In this document: one piece after another, positions 11,519-25,492 of the stretch
Numbering within the stretch: the stretch's first letter is position 1
Layout: each line of letters begins with the position of its first letter
Source of the DNA: Anaeramoeba flamelloides
Taxonomy: Eukaryota > Metamonada > Anaeramoebidae
Reading direction: 5' to 3'
Length of the DNA stretch: 64,000 nt
Assembly (NCBI GenBank): GCA_027625915.1
Contig: JANTQA010000029.1
Location: 7,688,001 to 7,752,000 of the forward strand
Program-made: the position numbers and the translations under genes
Notes under the pieces: model-generated
The model's database searches: none
Seen by the model: only the letters and a program-made list of their open reading frames with translations
Told to the model about the DNA's origin: nothing

Positions 11519-12566
11519 AATAACAATTCTTGAAAAAATGAAATTTGAGAATGATAAGTTTTGAGAAAAATTGAAAGACTGAAACTGTAAATTGAATTAC
11601 CCAACTTATTAAATGAACAATTGGGTGTAAAATCATCTCAAAAATTCATTCGTGTAAATAGGATATGACATTTAAAAAACGAAGACAAAATTATGTACGA
11701 TTTTCATTTTTCTCCTTTCTTCAAAATCCCTTTGATTTAGAATGGGTAATTTACCCAAAGTTTATAAACAAAAAAAGTTCTTATATAGAAAGAGATCGAC
11801 AATTTTAATTTATTTTTTTGGGATTTTTTTAAACCTCAAAAGGAAACAAAGATAATAAGAATTTTCTCTTTCACTCTTTGAATAAATTTGTTAAGCAATA
11901 TGAATTAAGTCAATGATTTTTTGGGTAAGTAGATTTTTATTTGTATTTATAAACTTTTAAACCTGATTGATGTTTGGAGAAATAAAAAATCAACAAAATT
12001 TTTAAAATTGATTCACACTCTTCCCAAGAATAATTTGTAAAACCAATCTAATAATAATAAAGTCAGAATTTCAATTTATAAAAGAAGATATAAACTCAAA
12101 AGGAAATATAAAATTCTGGATATTAACATATGTCAGGGTAATTTAGGATGTAATCAGAAAATTAATTCTAAACATACAATACATAAGTTAATTACTGGCA
12201 TTAGTATAATAATTGAGAAATTTTTTTTTTACTTCTCAATTTTTATCTCCCTTAACATCCCCAATTGACCTTAATGATATCAAGTCTAAACTAAAAGATT
12301 TAAAATGATATAAATAAAAATATATTTATTTTTATTCTCGAGTACCTTTAATCTCGATTTGAATTATAATAAAACGACGAAACAGTTTAAAGATAAAGTA
12401 GTTATTTTTTTGAATTTTTTTTGATAATGAATCTAAAGGAATTGAGAAAATAAAAATTATTTTTCATTTTGACAATTTTTTTTAAAGATTTAAATTTTTA
12501 TGATTTTTAAATTGAGAAATTTTATTACAATAATAGTAATTCAAAAAATAATACATTGATTTAGTA

Positions 12567-12737
12567 CAGTCAGTTTGATATTTCAGGTACAAAAAAATCT
12601 CAAATTAAGGCACAAAATTTGGATTTTTTTTTTACACAAATTATTTTACTAGAATTTGAATTTTGTATCTACATTCAAGATTTCTTTTGTGACTTAAATT
12701 TTGTTGAAATTTCCTGTATTAAAAGTGGAACTGACAG
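12567..12737. mobile_element. TA-flanked MITE, CAGTCAGTT family
   Basis: 171 bp. The left end begins CAGTCAGTT directly after TA; the right end is AACTGACAG. Sub-terminal motifs (CTCAAATTAAGGCACAAA at left, GTGACTTAAATTTTGTTGAA at right) also pair. The right flank is CA rather than TA, so that side has changed. No coding capacity. Confidence 0.6.
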
Positions 12738-13295
12738 CATGGAATAAGAGAAATATCATTTTTTTTCAACTTTAATTTGTATTTTTTTTTTACTTATTTA
12801 ATATCAAAAATATATAATTGTTATTGAATTTTAATCAATAGACAAAACAAATGTGATCTATGTGATCTTTAAATATTGTGTATAATGAATAAAGTATTTA
12901 ATAAAGTATTTAGAAATTATTTAGGGGTATAAAATACCAAAAAACAATTAAAAATTTCTAATAAAGAATTACATGTTATAATTTTTAAAACCAATGAATT
13001 TTTATGATGTGTCAACAAATTTTTCAAAAATAATAAAATCACAAAAATCAAGAAAAATTTTCCAATGTTGAAATGTTTTTTTCAAGATATTTTTTATCCT
13101 ATCTACGATACAATTTTGAATTGTAAAATTTTCTTTTTATGATAATTTTTAAAATATTTTGTATCTAAGAATATTTAAATAACAATTCAATTTATAAATT
13201 TATATCAAAGATAATTTTAACATTTGGTGTTTGAGTGAAGATAAAGATCTTTCTTAGTAATAAATTAGAAAAACTGTGTAATTTATTTTTTGATC

Positions 13296-13298
<3 letters not shown>

Positions 13299-13339
<41 letters not shown>
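13299..13339. repeat. (TA)n microsatellite
   Basis: About 20 uninterrupted TA units. Similar runs occur at 25446-25490, 25586-25610, 29641-29676 and 30515-30542. Confidence 0.95.
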
Positions 13340-13341
<2 letters not shown>

Positions 13342-13654
13342 TGGGAACTTTAGGGTGAACTAGGAATCTAGTCAAGAAGAATTTTGAATTATAAAATTGT
13401 AAAATGAATTTAAATTTTATCATATTTAAAATTCCAATTTAAGAGTGAAAATGTTTTTTAGATATTTTATTGTTAGATAAAAATATGGCAGTTAAAATAA
13501 CCCGTGCGTACTTAGTAAAACCATGTTTAAAAACAGAAATGCCTAATTTCTTTTTTAGATGAATGTTTACAAATAAAAAGAACAAATACAATGACATTAC
13601 ACAATAAATCAAACTTAAATTAATTTCTCGAAATTTGACTATTTCTTTAAAATA

Positions 13655-13794
13655 AAATTTCAAATTAATGCACAAAATTCAGATTCTAGTAAAATAAATT
13701 GTAAAGTAAAAAAAACAAATTATTTGTTAATTTGAGATTTTTTTTGTGCCTTAAATTTCGTTGAAAGTTTGTGCCTTAAAAGTGGAACTGACTG
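13655..13794. mobile_element. Half copy of the CAGTCAGTT MITE
   Basis: The right end GTGGAACTGACTG, followed by TA at 13795, and the inner block TTGTGCCTTAAATTTCGTTG match 12567-12737. The left end is not recognisable, so the copy looks truncated. Confidence 0.5.
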
Positions 13795-14908
13795 TAATTT
13801 AATTTGAAAATAAGATTTTATTAATACGATAGGGCTTTTTTTACTAACTTAAAAAATTTTTTTCAGATGAAATTACCAATCGATTGAAAGAATATTAAAA
13901 TCTACAATTATAAATGTATAATTCTCTAAATATTTATAAAAAATAATAATATTTTATTTAATATTATTAAAAAAGAAACAAAATAATTATTATTATGAGT
14001 GTATAATTGAATAATTTTCCAGATTTTAAAATAATTTCCTAATATATATTTTTAATAAACCCCATTTTCTTCAAAAAAAAATATTTTAATCTATTAATAC
14101 AACATCCTAAAACCCTTAAATAAGATTTACAGTTGGTTTTTGTATTGTAGAATTCGGACTTGTTTCCAGGATCTATCCTCAAATTTTCCAAAATAAAAAA
14201 CAAATTTTTTTAAAAAACTGTTTCCTTTTTTTATAAAAAAAGACACCAGCAGTAAGGGAAAATCAATTATATACAACTCTTTTAACTGATCAAAACACAT
14301 AAACTAAATAATTTTGTTGAGAATATTTCAAAATAATTGGTCAGAAAAATCAACTTTTTTGATAAAATTTTCCTTTTCACAAGTTATATTTAAATAACCT
14401 CCAATATATTCAAACGTAAATAGAAAAATATATTTAATAACTATTAAATTACGAAAAGCAATTTTTTGTTTGAATTTGTATTCAAAATTTTTCTTAATTT
14501 CACAAAGTGAAAAAAATAAATTCACTGAAAATAAAAAATTACAAAACTACAATTAAAAAATATTGGAACCTTGACTATAATTTTTATTATAAAAATAATA
14601 ATAATTTGTTCTTAAAAATTCTTGTAATTTTTTCTAAAATATTAAAGAATTTATGAAAAACAAATTTTTTTCTGAGATTTTGATTAAATGATCAAGAAAA
14701 TTTTTTTTTATCTCAAAAAAAATAAATAAAAAAAACAAAAGTGAAAAAAAAGTAAAAAGAAAAAAGAAAAAAGAAAAAAGAAAAAAGAAAAAAGAAAAAG
14801 GAAAAAGAAAAAAGAAACAAAAACAGAAAAAGGAAAAGAAATATTAAAAAAAGACAAAAAAAAATCAAAAAAGAAAAAAAATAAATTTTTCTTATTTCAT
14901 ATTTGTGA

Positions 14909-17900
14909 TTAATTATTTTTAATATTCCTTTTATTCCTTTGATTTGACTTTTCTTTTGATTGGTTGTTTTGGATCAAAGGCTTATTCTTCTTGTTTGGAT
15001 TTTTAAATCTGGAATTTTTTCTAATTTTTTTGGTTTTTTTAATTTTCTTCAACCCGTCAAATCTTTCAATTTGGATAATCTGAGGAAACTTTTTGGAAAG
15101 ATCTTTTTTTTGTGGTATGATATTTGACGTTTCAAATTCAATCTCTTTAATGTCTTCCAATTTATTCTTTTCAATGTCCATAATCTTTTTGGATGCCTTT
15201 AATTCGAAAGGCTTGATGTCCTTGTGTGTAGCGAGCCAGCAGTCCCTGATCCCTGTTTCAAGTTTTCTTTTGAGAAGGTGCCCCTCAAGTGAAGGTGATC
15301 TTATGATGGAAATTTTTTTCAATTGCAAATTCTTTGTGTAACTATCGATTAAACTGATTCTATTTTTTTGGTAAACACCAAAGGGCTGAATTGATTGCGA
15401 TCGTGAAATGTGATGCAAATTGATTTTGTTTGATTTCATTCCATTATATTTATTTTTTTTCAATTTCTTTGCCTTTGAATAATCTACAAAGAGTTGGGAG
15501 AAAAAGAGCATTTTCAGTTTTAAGATTTTGCAATGATTTTTATCTAAAAACAAATTCCCATAAAAATAATTTGGATTCTTCCTTTTTTTCTTATTTTCCA
15601 TTAGGATTGAATCCAATGATGTTTTTGGTGATTTTTCAGATTGAACATTAGGCTTCTCGGAATTATTGTCTGTCTGCTTTGTGCCCAACGACAAAATTTC
15701 GTCCCAGTATGAATGTATCTTTTGTTTCAAAAAGGGGATTGACCATGAAAAGACATCCATACGCCTTGGCAAATAATAAGGCTCATCGACACCCCCGAAT
15801 TCCTTGAGAACAATCGCCCTTTCGCCATACTTGATCACAGCACCTTTATTCCTATCATAACCGACATAGTTTGGTGATGAGAAAATTGTAATCAAGGACG
15901 GGAAATTCGTTTGCATGCCCTTTCGATACATTAGATACCCCTTTTGTTGAGATTCGTGCGCCCTAATAACACAAGTTAAATTATTACTAAATAAAAACTT
16001 GCAAATCGCATTATAGGAATATAAATAAGCGCAATTTCTTAATGTATTGAAAGTGAAATCATATGGCGTCTTCTTTGGCTTGTCATAATGTGGGTGAGGG
16101 TCAGACCAGAGCAATTCGGGGAAAAGGCCCTGGGATGGGGTTTCCTGAAACCTATTGATTCGATTTAAACTCTCCAAGGTCTTCAACTTTGGTGAAATAC
16201 CTCCATGCACACAAAAAAACTTGTCATCAACAATTGCAGCCAATGGTAAACAATCAAATGTGTTCATTATTTCGTTATATATTTCGACATCATATTTTTC
16301 AACCACTTCACTTTTGAAATTAAAAAAACTAGTTACTTGCCGACATTCATGATTTCTTTTTAATTTTTTTATTTTTTATTTCGAATTTTGTTATTTTTTA
16401 TTTTGAATTTTTTTGTTTTGAATTTTAATTATATAAGTTTTTATTAATTAAACAAAAATTGAAAAAAATAATTTGAGTTTGGTTTTTACTTTTTTTATTT
16501 AATATTATTGTTTCTTTAGTATTCCTTTTTTTTTTTTTATTTATTTTTTTATACTTTTTACTTTTTGCAAATTCACTTTTTTAAGTTGTTTGCACTTCCT
16601 CCTCTTTTTGTTTTTTTTTTAAAGTGTTTGGAGGTAACGAAAGGAATAAAAAAAAAAATCATTATAAGAATTGGTAAAACTTGCCGATGATTAGATCTTA
16701 AGCAAATAAGATCAGATTTTAAACAAATTGAATTCAACTGAATCTAACTGAAGCGATTTGATGCCAACTGAATCTACTTGAAACTAAGTAGATTCATTTT
16801 TTCGTAATTAATTATGCTTGTTTCAAAATAATGCAAAACCTACTTATCAAAACTGTAATTTTGAAAATAAAAATAATAATAATAAAATTTCTAAATATTT
16901 GAATGGAATTCTTTCCATTTATTCTAAAAAGATATCGATGCTTTAAAAAAGTGAGCACATAAAAGTTTGAGAAGTTGTTACGATAAATATTTGAAAGAGT
17001 AACCCAAAGAGTTCGGGAAATACTTTTGAAAACTTTAGTCCTGACTTTTTTCTTTTTGGCTATTATTTTTTATTATATTTATTTTTATTGATACTTTCTT
17101 CTCCCCTTTCTGTATTATTTTACTTTTTTGATTCATTCTCACAATAAATAAATAAATATTCCTCAAATTTTTTCAATGGTTTTATCAATTTTATTATTCG
17201 AACCATGAAAGCACAATTAGATGTTTATATAAAATCGTAAAGGTTTATTAAAATGAAAATTATAAATGTTAATTAATTCTAAGATACACTTACAACCTCA
17301 TTATATCTGTTTATAACCAAAGAAATTTGTTTATTAATTTATTTATTGGGAAATGACCGCTAAATAAAATCACAATAAGAAAAAGGTTTTTTTCTTTTTT
17401 TTCCATTTTTTCCTCTTGGTGAATCTTTTTTTTATTGTGAAGAAGAGTTACAAAGGAACACAATCAAGTGGTTAATAACCAATACTGAGATACTGAAACA
17501 GAAACGTATGAGTAACTTTTAAATAAAATCGAAAAAGTAAAGATAAAGGCAAGAATTATCAAGACAAATAGATTTGACCAACAAGAAAAAATTGGTGCCA
17601 CCTCCCAACTTGCCATCTATGATTACTTCAAATTAATTAAACAATAAAATTTTAAATCATTTGACCATAGTTGTGATTTAGAGTGTTATTAATACAAACA
17701 CAACTTGTTTTTTTTTTATTTTAATATTTTTTTTTCCCAATTACCTTCTCTTTTTTCTTTTTCTTTTTTGTTTTTCTTTTCATTTTTTTTTGAAAAATTT
17801 TTCTGATTCTTTTTTTTTTTTTTACTTTGAATAGGATTTTTTTAAACAATAAAAAAATAAATTTGGAACTTGCCCGATTACAAAATATTTTTTTCTCTTA

Positions 17901-20900
17901 AATCTAAATTGTTTCTTCGCCATTATTAATTAAGTGATGTAAAAGGATCTTTGATCTCTTTCTTCGTGAATAAAACAAAAAAAGAAAAGAAAAAGGCTTT
18001 TTGAGAATTTAGAAATTTTATATCCATTTAAGATTACATAATTAACAAAAAAAAATAAAGAAGTTAGGTTTTCTAAAATTCTATTTAGATAATAAAGTTA
18101 ATGGAGATTACCAGATCAACAATAATAATTATACAAATATATTTATCTGCACAATATCTAAATACTCTACATACTTAACTTCAAACTCGGTATTATTATG
18201 GGGAAGGGTTGGATAAACCAATTGGGAGTTATTAAATCAATGTTCGTACATTTTTTAATACTGTCCTTTCAACCCCACAGTGAATTTTTATAAATTCTTC
18301 GAGTTCTTCAAGTTGATTTTATTTCCATTTATTTTTCGATAAGGATTCATTTTTCATTTTTTGTTGATTTTTTAATAAGTATTTTGAAATTAAATAATTT
18401 TGTTTTTTTTTTTTCACAAAATTTAAAAAATATGTTGGTTTCAATAATATAGTTTTTAGAAATAATAATAATATAATCATTATTAATTGGTTTATTCATT
18501 ATAAAAAGCTTATATTAAAAATAATTCAGATTATGAATATATTTTTTCATTTTTTTAATAAGTTAAATTTTCAAATTTAATACTTATTTAATCATCAAAT
18601 TAGAAAATGAGCCAAAATATTTTTCTGCAAGGATTTATTTTCAATATTATTTGGATTATTTTGGTTCAATATTTTGGAAAAAATTTTTATGTGTTCACTG
18701 TTAATTGAAAATTATATTTGGTTTTTTAAGTTCATCATTTTTATTTTGTAATTTTTATGATTTTTTATTATCATACAAAACTCAAAGATAGTTTACTGGT
18801 ATTATCTTGTCAATAGGGTTACTAATCAGAGAAAAGATCTTAAATTTACATCAATTATTTTGAGAATAAAATGAAATAAAGAAGAAAAATTAAAAGAAAC
18901 TGATATTTTTTTCCTGTTAAATTTAAATTGCTAGTGTTGAAATTTTTGGGGAAAATATTTAATTAAAAAAGCAAAAAAAAGAAAGAAAGAAAAGAAGATG
19001 TGAATTGGCAAGGGCTTGGTATTGGTGGCAGTTTCTGGAAAAAGGTTGATAGTTGCTTGTAGTGAAAAAATTGAATTTAAAATAATTTGAAATACAGTAT
19101 TGAAAAAAATCCCTGACAAGGATTTTTAATTATTAATATTCGGAAAATTGTTGTTTAATTGCTTTTATTGATAAATCAAATCCTTTTTATGAGTAAACAT
19201 TTTTTTTTATGAACTAAGTAATAAACCTACCTAAAGTTTATTAAAGTGGGGGTGTTGTTAGAATACTTGAGTAATTGTTCGATAATTAAAGTAGATCAAC
19301 TGATTTTGAAAAACAATAGAGTTTTATAGAGGTTTGCTAGAGAGTTTGGAAAATGATAATTTTTATTCTCGTTTTTTGATTGATTGAATATTGTTTTGAA
19401 CAAGTGTAATTTAATTAATCATCATTCTAATCAGTGGGTGAGTTATTAGGCACATAAAAAATTTGGTTAATTTTAAAAAGTTTGATTTATAAATAAAAGA
19501 AATTATTCAGTAATTTCACATAGTATTAATAATTAAAAATCGTGTCAGGGATTATTTTCAGGTCAGGTATTTTTTACAATACTATAATCTTAAATTTCTT
19601 CAAAGCGAATCAGTGATAAAGTAGGCATCTTCAATTATTAATCGGGCAATATTAAATATTGATAAATTTATTTTAATCTATGTACGAAAAAAGGTCTTGA
19701 AAATCGCCTTCTTTCGTCCTCTTTAAAATAAGTGCCTTTTTAATTGCAAGACAATTTCATTTAAAAAATTTGAACCTTTTTACCTCTTGAATCTAAAGTA
19801 TTTTCAAAGAAGCCATATTACATGGACTTTTAATTCCATGGTTATTCACCAAATTAAAATATGACCATTTTTTGCTTTTATATTGGTATTAGGGTTTTGG
19901 TGTTAAGATTCTATTTTTTTTTAAACAATTTTTTCGTAAAGCTGAAAGAAAATTTTTTTTAATTTATTTTTCAATTAAAAGTTAGAAAATATGATATTGA
20001 TTTCTTAAAGTTACCCTCTATTAAAAAGAAATTTTTAAAATAAAGGATCCAAATTGGAAAATTTTTCACAAAAAAATCTTGTTAATTTTAGAGAAAATTT
20101 TTATATTTCCCTACGACCCAAAAAACACAAAAATGGAAAACTGATCATTTTCCTTCCATTAAAAAATTAAAAAAACAAAATGAAAAAATAAAAATAAATA
20201 AAGTTTCAATTAACTTTTTCTTGAAAACATTTTTTTACCAAAATGATTGAATTCAAAGTTGAAATCATGTATACTTTTAGATACACTATATTTGTTTTAA
20301 CTCATTTACCAAAACAAATTCTCAATTATGGGGATTTTATTTTCACAAAAGGGACTAATTTGGTCTTCAAATGTTTTTTTTATTTTCAAATGGTAAAATT
20401 AAAAAAATAGTTATTTAAAAAAGATAAACTCTCTGGAAAAGTATTCTAATTTAATATATTAGCTTATTCTTTGATTTGAAAATTTTCTCAACCCCAATTT
20501 TTCAAAAAAATAAAAAAGTGCACAGTAATTTCAAAAAATATTTTCGATATTCAAAAGTTGAGAGTGTTTTTATTCTAAAAAAAATTATCCCAGAGAATAA
20601 TTGAATTCAGTTAGAAGGGGAGATTTCGAAAAATATTAATCAGAAAAAAATAGTGCTTAATTTTATTAAGGACATATTACAAAAAAAACAAAATTTTCTA
20701 AAAAATCATAAAAATTTCCAAAAATTTTGAACAAATTCAATACATAATTTACAATTTTCACAAAACATCAAGGAGTTTACTTTCAAAATTGATTTAATTT
20801 CGGTATACTCTTGGACATTTAATTAGATTCTGAATTTAAACAAGAATAAAAAAAAAAAACCGAGGGTTTAATTTGAAACATGGGTTTTGTTCTCTGGGTC

Positions 20901-22183
20901 TGAGTATTTTTGACGACTGTACACTCTTGGTTTGCCTCAGATTATGTTTGTGTAATTTTAATAAATCACGAATTCTTACTTGGATATTGCAAGACATTAA
21001 AAACATAGGGGATCAAGCAAACAGTATTTTCAGACACAAAACAATAGTGCCATTTTAAAAAAGAATTCAATTTGGTTTCAAACTTGGTTTAATTGGAAAT
21101 TTTTTTAAAAAGAATCAATACTACAATTCTAATTTTCCAAAATTATTTGCAAAGTTGTAGTTAATAAAAAAAAAAATTGTTCAATACAATAATTGTAAAA
21201 AAAAGTCAATAGTTTACCCTATAGTGAATTAAAAAATATATTAAAAATAAAAAATAATTAAAGAAAGAAGAAATGGAAAAAGAATAAAAAAGAAAAGAAT
21301 ATTTTAAATCACATTTTGCAAGAATTAAAAATAAAAGAAAAAGCTAAAAAAAATGAATAAAAAAAAAAAAAAATCAGCAAAGAAAAGAACAAGAGTTACC
21401 TCTTAATAAAAAGCAAGCCTTTGGGAGCGCAATTTTTAAAGCAAAAAGATAACAAACAATTTCAAATCCAAAATTACCACGATCAACATAATCACCTAAA
21501 AACAAGTAATGGTTCTTGTTGTTTTCACACTCGCCGCATTTTTGAATTTGGTTGCACAAATCATAAAACTTACCATGCAAGTCACCAAAAATTATCACAG
21601 GGGATTGTACATAAATCAAATTCTGTTCCTTTTTAAGAATTTCTTGGACTAAATGGCATATCTTTAAGATCGCCTTCTTCTCAATTTTTCCTTCAAAAAA
21701 AAAATGCTCTTTGATGACTTGGTGGTTTGGAATGCTAATGGAATTTGAAAAAATATCTTCAGTTGTTAATATAATACGTGTTGGTTGTATTACTTTTGAG
21801 ATTTTTCGATCACTTCCACATCTTACTATTTTTCGTTTCTTTTCTTGTTCTTTTACCTTTTCCTTTTCCTTTTCCTTTCCTTTTCCTTTTCCTTTTTCTT
21901 GTTCTTTTTCCTTTTTCTTTTCGTTATCGGACCCTGAGGCCTCTTCAATGTCCATTGGTTCAAAATCTGAACTGCTCATGTTAATTTTTCTTTTGTGAAA
22001 AAATAGGAATAAAGTAAAAAAATAATAAAATTGTTCTTCGAAATACTTTATCAAACGAGAAGAAAAATTTTCTTCATTGAGTATGTTTAAGAATTGTTTT
22101 GTTTGGTATTGTTTTTTCACTTCTTCTTCATAAGTTTCAGTTATTTTGTGAAATAAAGGGTTCTGAAGTAACTCTTGAGTCAA
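14909..22183 (-). CDS. Calcineurin A (PP2B catalytic subunit), two exons
   Basis: Exon 1 is 22183 to about 21400 and exon 2 is 16355-14909, joining to 743 residues in one frame. Ser/Thr phosphatase of the PPP family, activated by Ca2+/calmodulin through calcineurin B. Visible motifs in order: GDLHGKFYD, GDYVDRG, LLRGN|HEC across the junction, HGGISP, RAHE and SSPNY; they supply the metal ligands and catalytic His. MDVFSWSIPFLKQKI matches the calcineurin-B-binding helix, which separates it from PP1/PP2A. The tail of about 240 residues is basic; KILKLKMLFFSQL may be the calmodulin-binding helix, but no clear autoinhibitory motif is seen. Exon 1 carries an EK/GK-rich run before the catalytic domain. 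The real start may be Met at 21979 (MSSSDFEPMDIEE), giving 675 residues. Odd: the intron of about 5 kb cannot be read as GT...AG. Confidence 0.87.
17400..17590 (+). repeat. Dispersed repeat family F, copy 2
   Basis: Shares GAAGAAGAGTTACAAA, ACTGAGATACTGAAACAG and TATGAGTAACTT with the copies at 9373 and 56691. It is more diverged and loses similarity after about 17590. Inside the calcineurin intron. Confidence 0.45.
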
Positions 22184-22195
22184 ATCTAAATACTA

Positions 22196-22358
22196 CTGGT
22201 ATTTGAATTCTAAATGGACAAAATTTTCATTTCCTTTTCCAGATTTATTTTTTATAAATAGAGTTCTCAATGAAGTAGGTTGTAATTTAAAAACTCTATT
22301 GAAAAGAGGAAATTGAAAATTCAGTGTAAATTTTTCCCATTTGTAATATAAATACCAG
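22196..22358. mobile_element. TA-flanked MITE, CTGGTATTTG family, copy 2
   Basis: 163 bp, from CTGGTATTTGAATTCTAAAT to AATATAAATACCAG, with TA outside both ends. Its left edge is only 12 bp upstream of the first ATG of calcineurin (22183), so it lies in the promoter or leader of that gene. Confidence 0.8.
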
Positions 22359-25300
22359 TATTACATTTTTCTTAACTTTTCTATCAGGGAGAACCAAAAT
22401 CAAGTCTTACTGTTGTTTTTTTCTTGGTTGTTGTGAACTTTTTCTGTTTGTCAAACATTATTATAAAAGATGATTTTTGAAATTGTTGAAAAATTCTTCT
22501 TGTTTTTTATAATGTTAGGAAGCAACCCTTGTAATTTTCAAAATTAAACAGTACTCAGTCAACCAAAATCACTAAATAAACTTGAAGAAATCATCAGAAT
22601 AATTACTTCAAAAGAAAAACAAACAATATATTCATTCCTCTTTTATAATATAATTAAACATTAATTTTTAAAAAACAAAACATTTGTGGTATTCTAGACC
22701 TAAAATGAATAAAAAAGATTCTTAATATCTCTTTTAATAACAGATTTATCTATTTCGGGCTGGTTCAACATTTAATAAAGGTAATATAAATAATATAACT
22801 AAAAAAAAGGAAGAAAATTATCTAATTTTCAACTATTGAATTTAAAATCAAAAATTTTTGAGATTTTTTCGTTTTTTCATCAGCTTACAAGTGAAAAAAA
22901 TTATTTAAATATCTTTTCTTTTTCATTTTTACATATATGGAATTTTCGTTCCTTGATAAATTTTCAAATCATCCCTTCAATTGTTGAAAAAATATTTTAT
23001 ATAAGAATTTTAAAAATAAAAAAAAATAAAAAATCAAAAAGAACAAACTTTTTTATTTATTTTAAAATGTAAAAAAAAGTAAAAAAAATTGAACACAAAC
23101 CTTTTAAATGTGGTCCCTAGCTATGAATTTATTAGATTAAGAGTTCAAATCTAGCTGCTGGTTCTATGATAAATAATCTTTTCTCTGATTTATTGAAATA
23201 TGTTCCATTTCTTGGATCTAATGATCTGATAAAATGAAGTTTGGAATTGTTTGTTATTCCTATTAAATTCCCTGCTTCTTTTTCGAGTCCTTGAATGTGA
23301 TTTTTTTTTTTTTTTTTTTTGCACTTTATCCATAAGAGTAATCTATTCGATTTTTTTGTTGTTTCATATTTTTCATTTCTTCTTACTATGGGGGATTTGA
23401 AAATTCATTTTTTAGAATTTTAATTTTTTCTTTTTCGTTTTTATGTCGATTGAGTTTTGGTTATTTTCGATATCCAAGAGAAAATTTGATTGTTATTTTA
23501 TGGATCACTCTTTATTTTTTAAGAGATCTCCTTTTACTTTGATTTAATGCATCCCATTCCAGTTATTTTATATTTTATTTGATGAAATAAAAATATAAAA
23601 AATAAAAATTATTATAATTTTTATTGGAAAGGGGTATTACTCAATTGATTTTAAACTTTTGATTGATCAAAAATCCTAATATAAATCTCTAAAAATCAAT
23701 ATATTTATTACTTGGGATCTCTCCAAAATATTTAAAACTATTGATTTACTAGTATTGGTAATTATTTATTATTTGTTTTATGAGTATGGTAATTAATAAA
23801 TAATTGTTAAAATTCTAATTTTCAACTCGTTATAATTTGATATTTCTTCAATAATTTATTAATAACGATTTTTTGAAAAAAAATTGATGTTGGTGTGTTG
23901 ACAATTTTTGATTTGGAGTTTCTAAAAAGATATATATATATATATATCACAGGTATTACGAGTTTTCGTTTAAAAACAACGAAAGATTTATAAAAACGTG
24001 TTTTTTCGAATTTTTTATATATATTTTTCGTTTCATTCGTTTTTTCATTGTTTGTTTTTTGAAAAAGTCCTCGAATTTTTTTGAAATCATACTTCTCATT
24101 CCTAGGATATGAAAAAACGCAATTGAAAAAACGTAAAACAACCAAAAAACAAAATAAGAATTTACAGCTATAACGTAATTACCTGTAAGTGTGGAAAAAA
24201 ATGGGAAATGCCTAATTTCCAATTTATGTGGGAGATTTTGGTTCCAAAATCAATATGAAAATAGTTTTATTATCTATTTTAGATATACCAACACAAAAAA
24301 AAAGAGGGTTTTAGGTTATAAAAGATTTAAAATTGCAAAAACTCTAAAAACATAGTCAAAGAATTATTTTTTATATTTAAAATTGATATTTGAGGAATTG
24401 AAGTAGTTCAAAATTTTACTTTTTTATGATTTCAAATTAGATCAGCTCATACACTTATTTTTACAGTGATTACACCCACTTTAACTATTTTTTATTGATC
24501 AAAAAAAAAAATTAAAAATTATTAACTTAATAATTTTTTTTTCACAATTATTATTTTCGAAAGGATGATCAGTAATTGTTTTCATCTTATGAATTGTACT
24601 TCTATTTATGAATAAGAAAAATCTATTTTTTTTCTTGGGGCTATAAAAATAAATCTACAATATTTTTTACTTCATGCATTATCACATTTCTTATTTCTTA
24701 ACCATTATGGTGTTAAGAAACATTTATTATGTTTTGTAAAAGAATAATTTCATTTTTTATTATTTATTTTTTTACAAAATTGTTTTCAAACAATTTTGTA
24801 GTTGCTTATTTTTTTTTTTGTCTAAAATTTCTACTTTTTAGATATGTTGTAAATATTTCTTGGTTTTAATGATGGGAAGAAAACAAACAATCTTTTAAAT
24901 TAAGTAATAAATCCTTTCACTTTTTAAATTACTTTAAAGAATTATTAGATTACTTCTTTCTTAAAATTATATATTCTATTATATTTTTTCTTTGCATTTA
25001 AATAAAAAATGGAAATTGATGAACCAAAAAAGTAACAATTACAAAACCCATACCAAGTGTAGAAAATATATAAATTATAATATCTGGTAAATTTGATTTT
25101 TTGTTTTGTTAATACTATTATTTTTTTAATGATCGATGACAAATTTTCTTTTTAAAATATATATTTCATTTCATGTATAAAAATTTTAAAAGAATTTTTC
25201 TGTCAATGTCTTAAATATGGTAACAAAATAAAATAAATATATACAATGGAATATTCTTTCCATTGTTTTTTACCTTTTTGTGTTTTATTTATTGTTTTTT

Positions 25301-25444
25301 TTTTCGTTTCAATTAGGAAGAGTTTCTGAGATATACAAAAAAAAATAGCTCTTTAATTAATATGAATAGCCAAAAAACTCTATAGTTTAGGCTGTGGAAA
25401 CATGTGGAATTTGTCCTTTTTATTTTCCCTTTTAATAAAAATTA

Positions 25445-25445
<1 letters not shown>
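22359..25445. other. AT-rich spacer upstream of calcineurin, no gene seen
   Basis: Only short biased frames (22836-23072, 23822-24222, 24945-25142). A TA run at about 23930-23947 is followed by TCACAGGTATTACGA, which recurs in reverse at about 25553-25568. Nothing else can be supported. Confidence 0.4.

Positions 25446-25492
<47 letters not shown>

Larger units (their letters stand above)
11519..14908. other. Spacer between calcineurin 3' end and NDR kinase 5' end
   Basis: Both flanking genes are on the minus strand, so this holds the NDR promoter and the calcineurin 3' region. It contains a MITE at 12567-12737, a half copy ending at 13794, an AT microsatellite at 13299-13339 and an A/G-rich run at about 14750-14880. 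No gene supported. Confidence 0.5.

Noticed and set aside
12567-13794. One 1.2 kb element bounded by the two CAGTCAGTT ends
   Set aside because: The inner sequence has no coding content, and each end also has its own partial partner, so two separate short copies explain it better.
20873-21058. Plus-strand frame with moderately complex sequence (ILTWILQDIKNIGDQANSIF) in the calcineurin intron
   Set aside because: Could be a transposase relic, but it is only 61 codons, with no motif, no repeat partner and no second frame to support it.
23100-23170. tRNA-like stretch with GAGTTCAAATCTAG
   Set aside because: The T stem does not pair properly, and no acceptor or anticodon arm could be drawn.
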